Below, piece after piece: positions 15,661 through 27,711 of a stretch of 64,000 bases of DNA. Within the stretch, counting starts at the first letter, position 1, and every line of letters begins with the position of its first letter. The notes under the pieces are model-generated. The model did not search any database and was not told the origin of the DNA. It saw nothing but the letters and a program-made list of their open reading frames with translations. This DNA comes from Angiostrongylus vasorum. Lineage: Eukaryota > Nematoda > Chromadorea > Rhabditida > Metastrongylidae. The translations under genes and the position numbers were made by a program. The stretch lies in contig JADANN010000070.1 of the NCBI GenBank assembly GCA_018806985.1, positions 1 to 64,000 of the forward strand, in the 5' to 3' direction.

Positions 15661-18600
15661 CTACTCTTTTTGATGGCAGTGGGTATATTGCGAAACATAA
15701 CTTCAACGAAGCTGAGATATTTGCAAAACTCTGGACCGCAGGTGCCTGTGGTCGGGAACGAACGCGGTATTGTCCTTTCCGGAGACGCGTTCACCACCAC
15801 ACCATGCGGGTCCTTCGTTTCGCCTGTCTCTCAGCTTGTTCCATCGATCTTTTTGCCATCAGCCATCACCCGTCAACGGTATTGATCTGGGGAGCCAAAA
15901 TCGGCATTGGACCCAGTTATGCAGAAGCTATAGTTAGAATCACAATTATAACCTTTTTACTTACCGCCTACTCTTTTTGATGGCAGGGTATATTGCGAAA
16001 CATAACTTCAACGAAGCTGAGATATTTGCAAAACTCTGTACCGCAGGTGCCTGTGGTAGGGAACGAACGCGGTATTGTCCTTTCCGGAGACGCGTTCACC
16101 ACCACACCATGCGGGTCCTTCGTTTCGCCTGTCTCTCAGCTTGTTCCATCGATCTTTTGCCATCAGCCATCACCCGTCAACGGTATTGATCTGGGGAGCC
16201 AAAATCGGCATTGGACCCAGTTATGCAGAAGCTATAGTTAGAATCACAATTTTAACCTTTTTACTTACCGCCTACTCTTTTTGATGGCAGGGTATATTGC
16301 GAAACATAACTTCAACGAAGCTGAGATATTTGCAAAACTCTGGACCGCAGGTGCCTGTGGTCGGGAACGAACGCGGTATTGTCCTTTCCGGAGACGCGTT
16401 CACCACCACACCATGCGGGTCCTTCGTTTCGCCTGTCTCTCAGCTTGTTCCATCGATCTTTTTGCCATCAGCCATCACCCGTCAACGGTATTGATCTGGG
16501 GAGCCAAAATCGGCATTGGACCCAGTTATGCAGAAGCTATAGTTATAATCACAATTATAACCTTTTTACTTACCGCCTACTCTTTTTGATGGCAGGGTAT
16601 ATTGCGAAACATAACTTCAACGAAGCTGAGATATTTGCAAAACTCTGACCGCAGGTGCCTGTGGTAGGGAACGAACGCGGTATTGTCCTTTCCGGAGACG
16701 CGTTCACCACCACACCATGCGGGTCCTTCGTTTCGCCTGTCTCTCAGCTTGTTCCATCGATCTTTTTGCCATCAGCCATCACCCGTCAACGGTATTGATC
16801 TGGGGAGCCAAAATCGGCATTGGACCCAGTTAAGCTGAGGCTATAGTTATAATCACAATTATAACCTTTTTACTTACCGCCTACTCTTTTTGATGGCAGG
16901 GGTATATTGCGAAACATAACTTCAACGAAGCTGAGATATTTGCAAAACTCTGTACCGCAGGTGCCTGTGGTAGGGAACGAACGCGGTATTGTCCTTTCCG
17001 GAGACGCGTTCACCACCACACCATGCGGGTCCTTCGTTTCGCCTGTCTCTCAGCTTGTTCCATCGATCTTTTTGCCATCAGCCATCACCCGTCAACGGTA
17101 TTGATCTGGGGAGCCAAAATCGGCATTGGTCTCAGTTAAGCTGAGGCTATAGTAATAATCACAATTATAACCTTTTACTTACCGCCTACTCTTTTTGATG
17201 GCAGGGTATATTGCGAAACATAACTTCAACGAAGCTGAGATATTTGCAAAACTCTGGACCGCAGGTGCCTGTGGTAGGGAACGAACGCGGTATTGTCCTT
17301 TCCGGAGACGCGTTCACCACCACACCATGCGGGTCCTTCGTTTCGCCTGTCTCTCAGCTTGTTCCATCGATCTTTTTGCCATCAGCCATCACCCGTCAAC
17401 GGTATTGATCTGGGGAGCCAAAATCGGCATTGGATCCCAGTTAAGCTGAGGCTATAGTTATAATCACAATTATAACCTTTTTACTTACCGCCTACTCTTT
17501 TTGATGGCAGGGTATATTGCGAAACATAACTTCAACGAAGCTGAGATATTTGCAAAACTCTGGACCGCAGGTGCCTGTGGTAGGGAACGAACGCGGTATT
17601 GTCCTTTCCGGAGACGCGTTCACCACCACACCATGCGGGTCCTTCGTTTCGCCTGTCTCTCAGCTTGTTCCATCGATCTTTTTGCCATCAGCCATCACCC
17701 GTCAACGGTATTGATCTGGGGAGCCAAAATCGGCATTGGACCCAGTTAAGCTGAGGCTATAGTTATAATCACAATTATAACCTTTTTACTTACCGCCTAC
17801 TCTTTTTGATGGCAGGGTATATTGCGAAACATAACTTCAACGAAGCTGAGATATTTGCAAAACTCTGGACCGCAGGTGCCTGTGGTAGGGAACGAACGCG
17901 GTATTGTCCTTTCCGGAGACGCGTTCACCACCACACCATGCGGGTCCTTCGTTTCGCCTGTCTCTCAGCTTGTTCCATCGATCTTTTTGCCATCAGCCAT
18001 CACCCGTCAACGGTATTGATCTGGGGAGCCAAAATCGGCATTGGATCCAGTTAAGCTGAGGCTATAGTAATAATCACAATTATAACCTTTTTACTTACCG
18101 CCTACTCTTTTTGATGGCAGGGGTATATTGCGAAACATAACTTCAACGAAGCTGAGATATTTGCAAAACTCTGGACCGCAAGTGCCTGTGGTAGGGAACG
18201 AACGCGGTATTGTCCTTTCCGGAGACGCGTTCACCACCACACCATGCGGGTCCTTCGTTTCGCCTGTCTCTCAGCTTGTTCCATCGATCTTTTTGCCATC
18301 AGCCATCACCCGTCAACGGTATTGATCTGGGGAGCCAAAATCGGCATTGGACCCAGTTAAGCTGAGGCTATAGTTATAATCACAATTATAACCTTTTTAC
18401 TTACCGCCTACTCTTTTTGATGGCAGGGTATATTGCGAAACATAACTTCAACGAAGCTGAGATATTTGCAAAACTCTGGACCGCAAGTGCCTGTGGTAGG
18501 GAACGAACGCGGTATTGTCCTTTCCGGAGACGCGTTCACCACCACACCATGCGGGTCCTTCGTTTCGCCTGTCTCTCAGCTTGTTCCATCGATCTTTTTG

Positions 18601-21600
18601 CCATCAGCCATCACCCGTCAACGGGTATTGATCTGGGGAGCCAAAATCGGCATTGGACCCAGTTAAGCTGAGGCTATAGTAATAATCACAATTATAACCT
18701 TTTTACTTACCGCCTACTCTTTTTGATGGCAGGGTATATTGCGAAACATAACTTCAACGAAGCTGAGATATTTGCAAAACTCTGGACCGCAGGTGCCTGT
18801 GGTAGGGAACGAACGCGGTATTGTCCTTTCCGGACGACGCGTTCACCACCACACCATGCGTCGATCTTTTTGCTATCAGCAATCACCCGTCAACGGGATT
18901 GATCTGGGGAGCCCAAAATCGGCATTGGACCCAGTTATGCAGAAGCTATAGTTATAATCACAATTATAACCTTTTTACTTACCGCCTACTCTTTTTGATG
19001 GCAGGGTATATTGCGAAACATAACTTCAACGAAGCTGAGATATTTGCAAAACTCTGGACCGCAGGTGCCTGTGGTAGGGAACGAACGCGGTATTGTCCTT
19101 TCCGGAGACGCGTTCACCACCACACCATGCGGGTCCTTCGTTTCGCCTGTCTCTCAGCTTGTTCCATCGATCTTTTTGCCATCAGCCATCACCCGTCAAC
19201 GGTATTGATCTGGGGAGCCAAAATCGGCATTGGACCCAGTTAAGCTGAGGCTATAGTTATAATCACAATTATAACCTTTTTACTTACCGCCTACTCTTTT
19301 TGATGGCAGGGTATATTGCGAAACATAACTTCAACGAAGCTGAGATATTTGCAAAACTCTGGACCGCAGGTGCCTGTGGTAGGGAACGAACGCGGTATTG
19401 TCCTTTCCGGAGACGCGTTCACCACCACACCATGCGGGTCCTTCGTTTCGCCTGTCTCTCAGCTTGTTCCATCGATCTTTTTGCCATCAGCCATCACCCG
19501 TCAACGGGTATTGATCTGGGGAGCCAAAATCGGCATTGGACCCAGTTATGCAGAAGCTATAGTTAGTAATCACAATTATAACCTTTTTACTTACCGCCTA
19601 CTCTTTTTGATGGCAGGGTATATTGCGAAACATAACTTCAACGAAGCTGAGATATTTGCAAAACTCTGGACCGCAAGTGCCTGTGGTAGGGAACGAACGC
19701 GGTATTGTCCTTTCCGGAGACGCGTTCACCACCACACCATGCGGGTCCTTCGTTTCGCCTGTCTCTCAGCTTGTTCCATCGATCTTTTTGCCATCAGCCA
19801 TCACCCGTCAACGGTATTGATCTGGGGAGCCAAAATCGGCATTGGACCCAGTTATGCAGAAGCTATAGTTATAATCACAATTATAACCTTTTTACTTACC
19901 GCCTACTCTTTTTGATGGCAGGGTATATTGCGAAACATAACTTCAACGAAGCTGAGATATTTGCAAAACTCTGGACCGCAGGTGCCTGTGGTAGGGAACG
20001 AACGCGGTATTGTCCTTTCCGGAGACGCGTTCACCACCACACCATGCGGGTCCTTCGTTTCGCCTGTCTCTCAGCTTGTTCCATCGATCTTTTTGCCATC
20101 AGCCATCACCCGTCAACGGTATTGATCTGGGGAGCCAAAATCGGCATTGGACCCAGTTATGCAGAAGCTATAGTTAGAATCACAATTATAACCTTTTTAC
20201 TTACCGCCTACTCTTTTTGATGGCAGGGTATATTGCGAAACATAACTTCAACGAAGCTGAGATATTTGCAAAACTCTGGACCGCAAGTGCCTGTGGTAGG
20301 GAACGAACGCGGTATTGTCCTTTCCGGAGACGCGTTCACCACCACACCATGCGGGTCCTTCGTTTCGCCTGTCTCTCAGCTTGTTCCATCGATCTTTTTG
20401 CCATCAGCCATCACCCGTCAACGGTATTGATCTGGGGAGCCAAAATCGGCATTGGACCCAGTTATGCAGAAGCTATAGTTAGAATCACAATTATAACCTT
20501 TTTACTTACCGCCTACTCTTTTTGATGGCAGGGTGTATTGCGAAACATAACTTCAACGAAGCTGAGATATTTGCAAAACTCTGGACCGCAGGTGCCTGTG
20601 GTAGGGAACGAACGCGGTATTGTCCTTTCCGGAGACGCGTTCACCACCACACCATGCGGGTCCTTCGTTTCGCCTGTCTCTCAGCTTGTTCCATCGATCT
20701 TTTTGCCATCAGCCATCACCCGTCAACGGTATTGATCTGGGGAGCCAAAATCGGCATTGGACCCAGTTAAGCTGAAGCTATAGTTATAATCACAATTATA
20801 ACCTTTTTACTTACCGCCTACTCTTTTTGATGGCAGGGTATATTGCGAAACATAACTTCAACGAAGCTGAGATATTTGCAAAACTCTGGACCGCAAGTGC
20901 CTGTGGTAGGGAACGAACGCGGTATTGTCCTTTCCGGAGACGCGTTCACCACCACACCATGCGGGTCCTTCGTTTCGCCTGTCTCTCAGCTTGTTCCATC
21001 GATCTTTTTGCCATCAGCCATCACCCGTCAACGGTATTGATCTGGGGAGCCAAAATCGGCATTGGACCCAGTTAAGCTGAGGCTATAGTTATAATCACAA
21101 TTATAACCTTTTACTTACCGCCTACTCTTTTTGATGGCAGGGTATATTGCGAAACATAACTTCAACGAAGCTGAGATATTTGCAAAACTCTGGACCGCAG
21201 GTGCCTGTGGTAGGGAACGAACGCGGTATTGTCCTTTCCGGAGACGCGTTCACCACCACACCATGCGGGTCCTTCGTTTCGCCTGTCTCTCAGCTTGTTC
21301 CATCGATCTTTTTGCCATCAGCCATCACCCGTCAACGGTATTGATCTGGGGAGCCAAAATCGGCATTGGTCCCAGTTAAGCTGAGGCTATAGTTATAATC
21401 ACAATTATAACCTTTTTACTTACCGCCTACTCTTTTTGATGGCAGGGTATATTGCGAAACATAACTTCAACGAAGCTGAGATATTTGCAAAACTCTGGAC
21501 CGCAGGTGCCTGTGGTAGGGAACGAACGCGGTATTGTCCTTTCCGGAGACGCGTTCACCACCACACCATGCGGGTCCTTCGTTTCGCCTGTCTCTCAGCT

Positions 21601-22970
21601 TGTTCCATCGATCTTTTTGCCATCAGCCATCACCCGTCAACGGTATTGATCTGGGGAGCCAAAATCGGCATTGGACCCAGTTAAGCTGAGGCTATAGTTA
21701 TAATCACAATTATAACCTTTTTACTTACCGCCTACTCTTTTTGATGGCAGGGGTATATTGCGAAACATAACTTCAACGAAGCTGAGATATTTGCAAAACT
21801 CTGACCGCAGGTGCCTGTGGTAGGGAACGAACGCGGTATTGTCCTTTCCGGAGACGCGTTCACCACCACACCATGCGGGTCCTTCGTTTCGCCTGTCTCT
21901 CAGCTTGTTCCATCGATCTTTTTGCCATCAGCCATCACCCGTCAACGGTATTGATCTGGGGAGCCAAAATCGGCATTGGTCCCAGTTAAGCTGAGGCTAT
22001 AGTTATAATCACAATTATAACCTTTTTACTTACCGCCTACTCTTTTTGATGGCAGGGTATATTGCGAAACATAACTTCAACGAAGCTGAGATATTTGCAA
22101 AACTCTGGACCGCAAGTGCCTGTGGTAGGGAACGAACGCGGTATTGTCCTTTCCGGAGACGCGTTCACCACCACACCATGCGGGTCCTTCGTTTCGCCTG
22201 TCTCTCAGCTTGTTCCATCGATCTTTTTGCCATCAGCCATCACCCGTCAACGGTATTGATCTGGGGAGCCAAAATCGGCATTGGTCCCAGTTAAGCTGAG
22301 GCTATAGTTATAATCACAATTATAACCTTTTACTTACCGCCTACTCTTTTTGATGGCAGGGGTATATTGCGAAACATAACTTCAACGAAGCTGAGATATT
22401 TGCAAAACTCTGGACCGCAGGTGCCTGTGGTAGGGAACGAACGCGGTATTGTCCTTTCCGGAGACGCGTTCACCACCACACCATGCGGGTCCTTCGTTTC
22501 GCCTGTCTCTCAGCTTGTTCCATCGATCTTTTTGCCATCAGCCATCACCCGTCAACGGTATTGATCTGGGGAGCCAAAATCGGCATTGGTCTCAGTTAAG
22601 CTGAGGCTATAGTTATAATCACAATTTATAACCTTTTTACTTACCGCCTACTCTTTTTGATGGCAGGGGTATATTGCGAAACATAACTTCAACGAAGCTG
22701 AGATATTTGCAAAACTCTGGACCGCAGGTGCCTGTGGTAGGGGAACGAACGCGGTATTGTCCTTTCCGGAGACGCGTTCACCACCACACCATGCGGGTCC
22801 TTCGTTTCGCCTGTCTCTCAGCTTGTTCCATCGATCTTTTTGCCATCAGCCATCACCCGTCAACGGTATTGATCTGGGGAGCCAAAATCGGCATTGGACT
22901 CAGTTAAGCTGAGGCTATAGTTATAATCACAATTATAACCTTTTTACTTACCGCCTACTCTTTTTGATGG
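15660..22970 (+). repeat. Homogenised core of the satellite array
   Basis: About 24 successive units are nearly identical. Recurring differences are few: GTTATGCAGAAGC versus GTTAAGCTGAGGC, CCGCAGGTGCC versus CCGCAAGTGCC, and GTTAGAATC versus GTTATAATC. Core units share a CAACGGTATTGATC junction and a CAGCTTGTTCC segment, which are uncommon in the flanks. This is the signature of recent amplification or gene conversion. Confidence 0.85.
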
Positions 22971-25604
22971 CAGGGGTGTATTGCGAAACATAACTTCAAC
23001 GAAGCTGAGATATTTGCAAAACTCTGACCGCAGGTGCCTGTGGTAGGGAACGAACGCGGTATTGTCCTTTCCGGAGACGCGTTCACCACCACACCATGCG
23101 GGTCCTTCGTTTCGCCTGTCTCTCAGCTAGTTCCATCGATCTTTTTGCCATCAGCCATCACCCGTCAACGGGATTGATCTGGGGAGCCACAAATCGGCAT
23201 TTGGACTACAGTTAAGCTGAGGCTATAGTAATAATCACAATTTTAACCTTTTTACTTACCGCCTACTCTTTTTGATGGCAGGGTATATTGCGAAACATAA
23301 CTTCAACGAAGCTGAGATATTTGCAAAACTCTGGACCGCAGGTGCCTGTGGTAGGGGAACGAACGCGGTATTGTCCTTTCCGGAGTAACGCGTTCACCAC
23401 CACACCATGTGGGTCCTTCGTTTCGCCTGTCTCTCAGCTAGTTTCCATCGATCCTTTTGCCATCAGCCATCACGCGTCAACGGGATTGATCTGGGGAGCA
23501 CAAATCGGCATTTAACCCAGTTAAGCTGAGGCTATAGTTATAATCATAATTTTAACCTTTTTACTTACCGCCTACACTTTTTGATGGCAGGGTGTATTGC
23601 GAAACATAACTTCAACGAATCTGAGATATTTGCAAAACTCTGGACCGCAGGTGCCTGTGGTGGGAAACGAACGCGCTATTGTCCTTTCCGGAGCGACGCG
23701 TTCACCACCACACCATGCGGGTCCTTCGTTTCGCCTGTCTCTCAGCTAGTTTCCATCGATCTTTTTGCCATCAGCCATCACCCGTCAACGGGATTGATCT
23801 GGGGAGCCCAAATCGGCATTTAACCCAGTTAAAGCTGAGGCTATAGTTATAATCACAATTTTAACCTTTTTACTTACCGCCTACACTTTTTGATGGCAGG
23901 GTGTATTGCGAAACATAACTTCAACGAATCTGACATGTTTGCAAAACTCTGGACCGCAGGTTCCTGTGGTGGGAAACGAACGCGCTATTGTCGGTTCCGG
24001 AGACGCGTTCACCACCACACCATGTGGGTCCTTCGTTTCGCCTGTCTCTCACCTAGTTGCATCGACCCCTTTTTGCCATCAGCAGTTTCCGTCAACGGGA
24101 TTGATTTGGGGAGCACAAATCGGCATTTAACACAGTTAAGCTGAGGCTATAGTTATAATTACAATTTTAACCTTTTACTTACCGCCTACTCTTTTTGATG
24201 GCAGGGTATTTTGCGAAACATAACTTCAACGAAGCTGAGATAGTTTGCAAAACTCTGACCGCAGGTGCCTGTGGTGGGGAACGACCGCGCTATTCTCCTT
24301 TCCGGAGCGTAACGCGTTCACCACCACACCATGTGGGTCCTTCGTTTCGCCTGTCTCTCAGCTAGTTTCATCGATCCTTTTGCCATCAGCCATCACGCGT
24401 CAGCGGGATTGATCTGGGGAGCCCAAATCGGCATTTAACCCAGTTAAACTGAGGCTATAGTTATAATCATAATTTTAACCTTTTTACTTACCGCCTACAC
24501 TTTTTGATGGCAGGGGTGTATTGCGAAACATAACTTCAACGAATCTGACATGTTTGCAAAACTCTGGACCGCAGGTTCCTGTGGTGGGAAACGAACGCGC
24601 TATTGTCGGTTCCGGAGACGCGTTCACCACCACACCATGCGGGTCCTTCGTTTCGCCTGTACCTGATCTAGTTCCATCGATCTTTTGCCATCAGCAATCA
24701 CCCGTCAACGGGATTGATCTGGGAGCCCAAATCGGCATTTACCCCCAGTTAAGCTGAGGCTATAGTTATAATCACAATTTTAACCTTCTTGCTTACCGGC
24801 TACTCTTTTGATAGCAGGGAATATTGCGAAACACAACTTAAACGAAGCAGAGATATTTGCAAAACCCTGGGCCGCAGGTGCGTGTGGTGTGGATCGAACG
24901 CGCTATTGTCCTTTCCGGGGAGTAACGCGTTCACCACCACACCATGCGGGTCCTTTGTTTCGCCTGTCTCTCAGCTAGTTCCATCGATCTTTTTGCCATC
25001 AGCAATCACCCGTCAACGGGATTGATCTCGGTAGCCCAAATCGGCACTGATTCCAGTTAAGCTGAGGCTATAGTTGTAATCACAATTTTAACCTATTTGC
25101 TTAAAGGCTACTCTTTTTGATAGCAGGGTATATTGCCAAACACAACCTAAACGAAGCAGAGATATTTGCAAAACCCTGGGCCGCAAGTGCGTGTGGTGTG
25201 GATCGAACGCGCTATTGTCCTTTCCGTGCGTAACGCGTTCACCACCACACAGTGCGGGTCCTTCGTTTTGCCTGTCTCTCAGCTAGTTCTTCGATCTTTT
25301 GCCATCAGCCATCACCCGTCAACGGGATTGATCTGGGGAGCCCAAATCGGCATTGAACCCAGTTAAGCTGAGGCTATACTTATAATCACAATTTTAACCT
25401 TTTTTACCAGGGTATGTTGGGAAACATAACTTCAACGAAGCTGGGATATTTGCAAAGCTTTTGGACCGCAGGTGCCTGTGGTGGGGGGACGAACGCGCTA
25501 TTGTCCTTTCCGGAGCGTAACGCGTTCACCACCACATTATTCGGTCCTTCGTTTGGCCTGCCTCTCAGCTAGTTCCATCGATCGTTTTGCCATCAGCAAT
25601 CGAC
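22970..25604 (+). repeat. Right, diverged edge of the satellite array
   Basis: Divergence rises again. The GAATCTGACATGTTTGC class reappears at about 23.93 and 24.55 kb, and the GGTGTGGATCGAACG class at about 24.89 and 25.2 kb. Both classes are otherwise found in the left flank and are absent from the core. The final unit is degraded and abuts unrelated sequence at about 25,604. Confidence 0.8.
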
Positions 25605-25860
25605 TCTCTGATTCTAAGTTTCCGAAAAAGTCTGTAAAAGTCGAAATAGTTCAACAGGCACTTTCATTCACCCTCGACTTTTATAATCACTTTTTTGGTC
25701 TTGGTCGAAACCGAGATGAAATTGTTATGAAACCTTATTATGGCGAAAGCATCAGCGGTATCGCATTCTTCATAGTAGCGATATTCAAGTTCAGAGTAAA
25801 CCTAAGCAATGGCCGTCTAGGATAAACGCAAACACAGATCGGCACTGGAAATATTAATTG
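25605..25860. other. Unassigned junction sequence between satellite and PLE
   Basis: The satellite stops abruptly and is followed by about 250 bases that I cannot place in any repeat or gene. No splice-bounded exon or conserved motif was seen. Confidence 0.5.
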
Positions 25861-26027
25861 GTCATATGCTAGCTAACATACCGATTGCTGTCCATCGTCA
25901 CTACCAAAACAGGCAATTTTATTAGTTGATTGACCAACAACTGTTCCATATCGTGGCAATGTGCTCGGCGATGTCGAATGGCCACGTAATTCAAGCGAAG
26001 AGAACTGCCCTGTATAAAGCGGAAAGG

Positions 26028-26638
26028 CTAGGTGAAGCGTCTTCTATCCCTCTTCGTGTAGTACTCCACTCCACTCAGAATTGTCTCCATGTCACCACGA
26101 TCGCCCACATCGTTGACGTTTCTATCTGGAGTTTCTACCTTAGACATGAAAGCAACGGCCAGGCTTGGTGCTAAACGCTGTCCCATGGCCACCCTTCTAA
26201 TTTTTGCAAAATATTTTCCACACCACCTAAAGACTGAACAACTAATACGCTGTTTTGAGAGAGCCATTAGTTGCGCAATCAACAAGCCAACATTTTTATT
26301 TTCTCTTCGTGCTCTACAAGCAGATGGAAAATGGCTTGCATTGCCTAGTCATTCGACATGTTGGTATAAAGTGAAGTAATTTCGAATGACTTCATTACAT
26401 ATGTGCTGTTTGGTTGCGCGTACCGTAGATGGTCTAGAAATGTTTTGGTGTTAGGTAAATAGGTTAGAATGAATTTCAGCAACTGGGTCAAGATGAGGTT
26501 TAGGAACCACACTATTCTATCCGTTGGCCCACCTATAGAAATTTTCTCACTGGTTCTCATTGGTCTCACTTTAAATGATGACCGATCGGTGGACGCAAGG
26601 TCATCAGTAGAAGTAAGCCTATGTGCCTTAATAAGCAA
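26028..26638 (-). pseudogene. PLE family B reverse transcriptase fragment
   Basis: Two adjacent minus-strand blocks match the finger and palm part of a Penelope-type reverse transcriptase. The first contains LIKAHRLTSTDDLAST, SSFKVRP, DRIVWFLNLILTQLL and SLYTNMSND. The second contains FRWCGKYFAKIRRVAMGQRL and LAPSLAVAFMSKVE. The better-preserved element at 36.7 kb has the same blocks (LIKTHKLVSPDDLAST, SSFKVRP, ALYTNVSND, GQRLAPSLA). The YIDD catalytic segment that should follow is not recognisable. A frameshift separates the blocks, so no functional enzyme is encoded. Confidence 0.85.
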
Positions 26639-26656
26639 TTATAGGGCAGGACATGT

Positions 26657-27164
26657 TCAATGGTCGCTCTCAAGCTGAGAAATAGCTGAAGGGTCTAAAC
26701 CCGCTGCCTCTGCCTTATTGACCCACACCATATTTAGCTCTCGGTATTGATTTCTATATTCCTGTTCAGAAGATGCTCGATGAAGAGGAACATCTTTGAG
26801 ATGCTCTTCTGCTATTCTAACATCCAAGTGAATAGGAATAACTACGAAATCTCCACCTTTATCACTAATAGAAAGTCGCATGAATTTTGAATTCAAAGGA
26901 TCTCTAACTTGACGCATACCACACTTTTTTGGTGTGTAAGGTAGGAGCTTAATTTCCTTTGTTGGTGGTGATTAAGTATGCAGATAACTTCGTTTGAAAA
27001 GAAAGAAATTCAGGGTCAATATTGCTATTCGTTGGCTCTCGGTTAAAGAAAGCTCGCGGGAAAGGTATTAGCTGTAGAACCCCATTCCTTGACACATCTT
27101 TACCTAACCTTTCTAGACTATGTCTATAAAGTAGCTGATTTTGAAGTTCATGCGAAGTATACAT
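26657..27164 (-). pseudogene. PLE family B N-terminal polyprotein fragment
   Basis: Minus-strand blocks carry FPRAFFNREPTNSNIDPEF and then RLSISDKGGDFVVIP, HLDVRIAEEHLKDV and NKAEAAGLDPSAIS. The same order (FPKTFFRQRDPKGRIDTKF, then LSVSDKGHSS) occurs in the family A element at 36.4-36.6 kb. The SDKGG block precedes the RT fingers in Penelope-like proteins. The two parts are in separate frames. No promoter or start can be assigned. Confidence 0.8.
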
Positions 27165-27284
27165 GATCCTGCGCAGGATTGGTTGGGAAAAGGGTTGACT
27201 AGGCGAAAAAATCTATACCAATTCTAACAATGAGAGCTCATTTTCCAGAAGCGTTTTGCTTCCTAACACAGATAGGTGACATGG

Positions 27285-27480
27285 ATAAGATGTGTTTATA
27301 ATGTCGGGCTTACACGGGCTTAATAAAGATGTTTATTCCGCTAATGTTTCGACGTCTTCGTCTTCATCAGAGCCGATGATCCGACTCGGTGGTGCACAGT
27401 TGTTCTTCTGTATGTGACTTCTTCGTATTCACATCAATCTGGATTTTCCTTAGAGGAGCATCTCTCGAATGAGCCATACT
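27285..27480 (-). repeat. PLE family B terminal repeat, left inverted arm
   Basis: Read on the minus strand this arm matches the plus-strand arm at 27,712-27,905 along its whole length. Shared segments include GGCTCATTCG, the hammerhead-like core and ATAAACACAT. About 230 unrelated bases separate the arms. PLE terminal repeats are often present as inverted or tandem partial copies. Confidence 0.75.
27338..27378 (-). ncRNA. Minimal hammerhead ribozyme motif, family B (left arm)
   Basis: On the minus strand the order is GGCT, CTGATGA (27,364-27,370), a 4-bp stem GACG/CGTC with loop AAGA, GAAA (27,347-27,350), CATT and AGCG. CTGANGA, helix II and GAAA are the invariant parts of a hammerhead. 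Helix I would be GGCT with AGC. The cleavage triplet reads ATT, and the ACGT found in other copies is ACAT here, so activity may be lowered. Minimal hammerheads with almost no helix III are known from PLE terminal repeats and are thought to act as dimers. Confidence 0.65.
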
Positions 27481-27711
27481 CACCTAGCGATGCTTTTTAT
27501 ACAGGGCGGTTGCCGATGAAATTGTTATTCGTTGATAGTAGTTTGTTTTTCACCAGATAATTCACCCTGCAGCAGCCGGTATTATGCTAGCCAGCACAAA
27601 TCGAATAACAAAACAAAATTTTGGAACCGACCGTCATTTATCATCGGTAGTAAAATAAACAACATGTGTTTATATTGTTGAGATTACCTGAGGTTGGTAA
27701 GAGCATCGCTG

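Larger units (their letters stand above)
1..25604 (+). repeat. Tandem satellite array, ~305-bp unit, about 84 copies
   Basis: The same unit recurs head to tail from the first base to about 25,604. Each unit reads from a TTTTTGATGGCAGGGTATATT segment through AACGAAGCTGAGATATTTGC, GGAACGAACGCG, CGCGTTCACCACCACACCATG and CACCCGTCAACGG to AAGCTGAGGCTATAGTTATAATC. Spacing in the uniform part is 305 bp, read from successive unit starts at 17,501, 17,806, 20,217, 20,522 and 20,827. The array is cut by the left window edge, so its true size is unknown. The last unit loses part of its T-rich segment near 25,404 and the array ends inside the CATCAGCAATC segment. The unit length is not a multiple of three, and frames are broken by indels in most flank units, so the many short reading frames here are not genes. 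Confidence 0.97.

Noticed and set aside
15660..15965. Hammerhead ribozyme inside the satellite unit (minus strand CTGAGAGACAGGCGAAACG)
   Set aside because: CTGA and GAAAC occur close together, but CTGANGA is not satisfied and no helix II can form in the short gap. It is probably coincidence.
19316..19915. A 199-codon open frame across two satellite units, with many similar 65-140 codon frames in the array
   Set aside because: The frame exists only because recent units are identical and a chance indel joins two of them. Unit length is not a multiple of three, other units break it, and all frames of the unit appear equally. There is no splice or domain evidence.
1..25604. CRISPR array
   Set aside because: The repeats are 305 bp, directly adjacent without unique spacers, and the DNA is eukaryotic.
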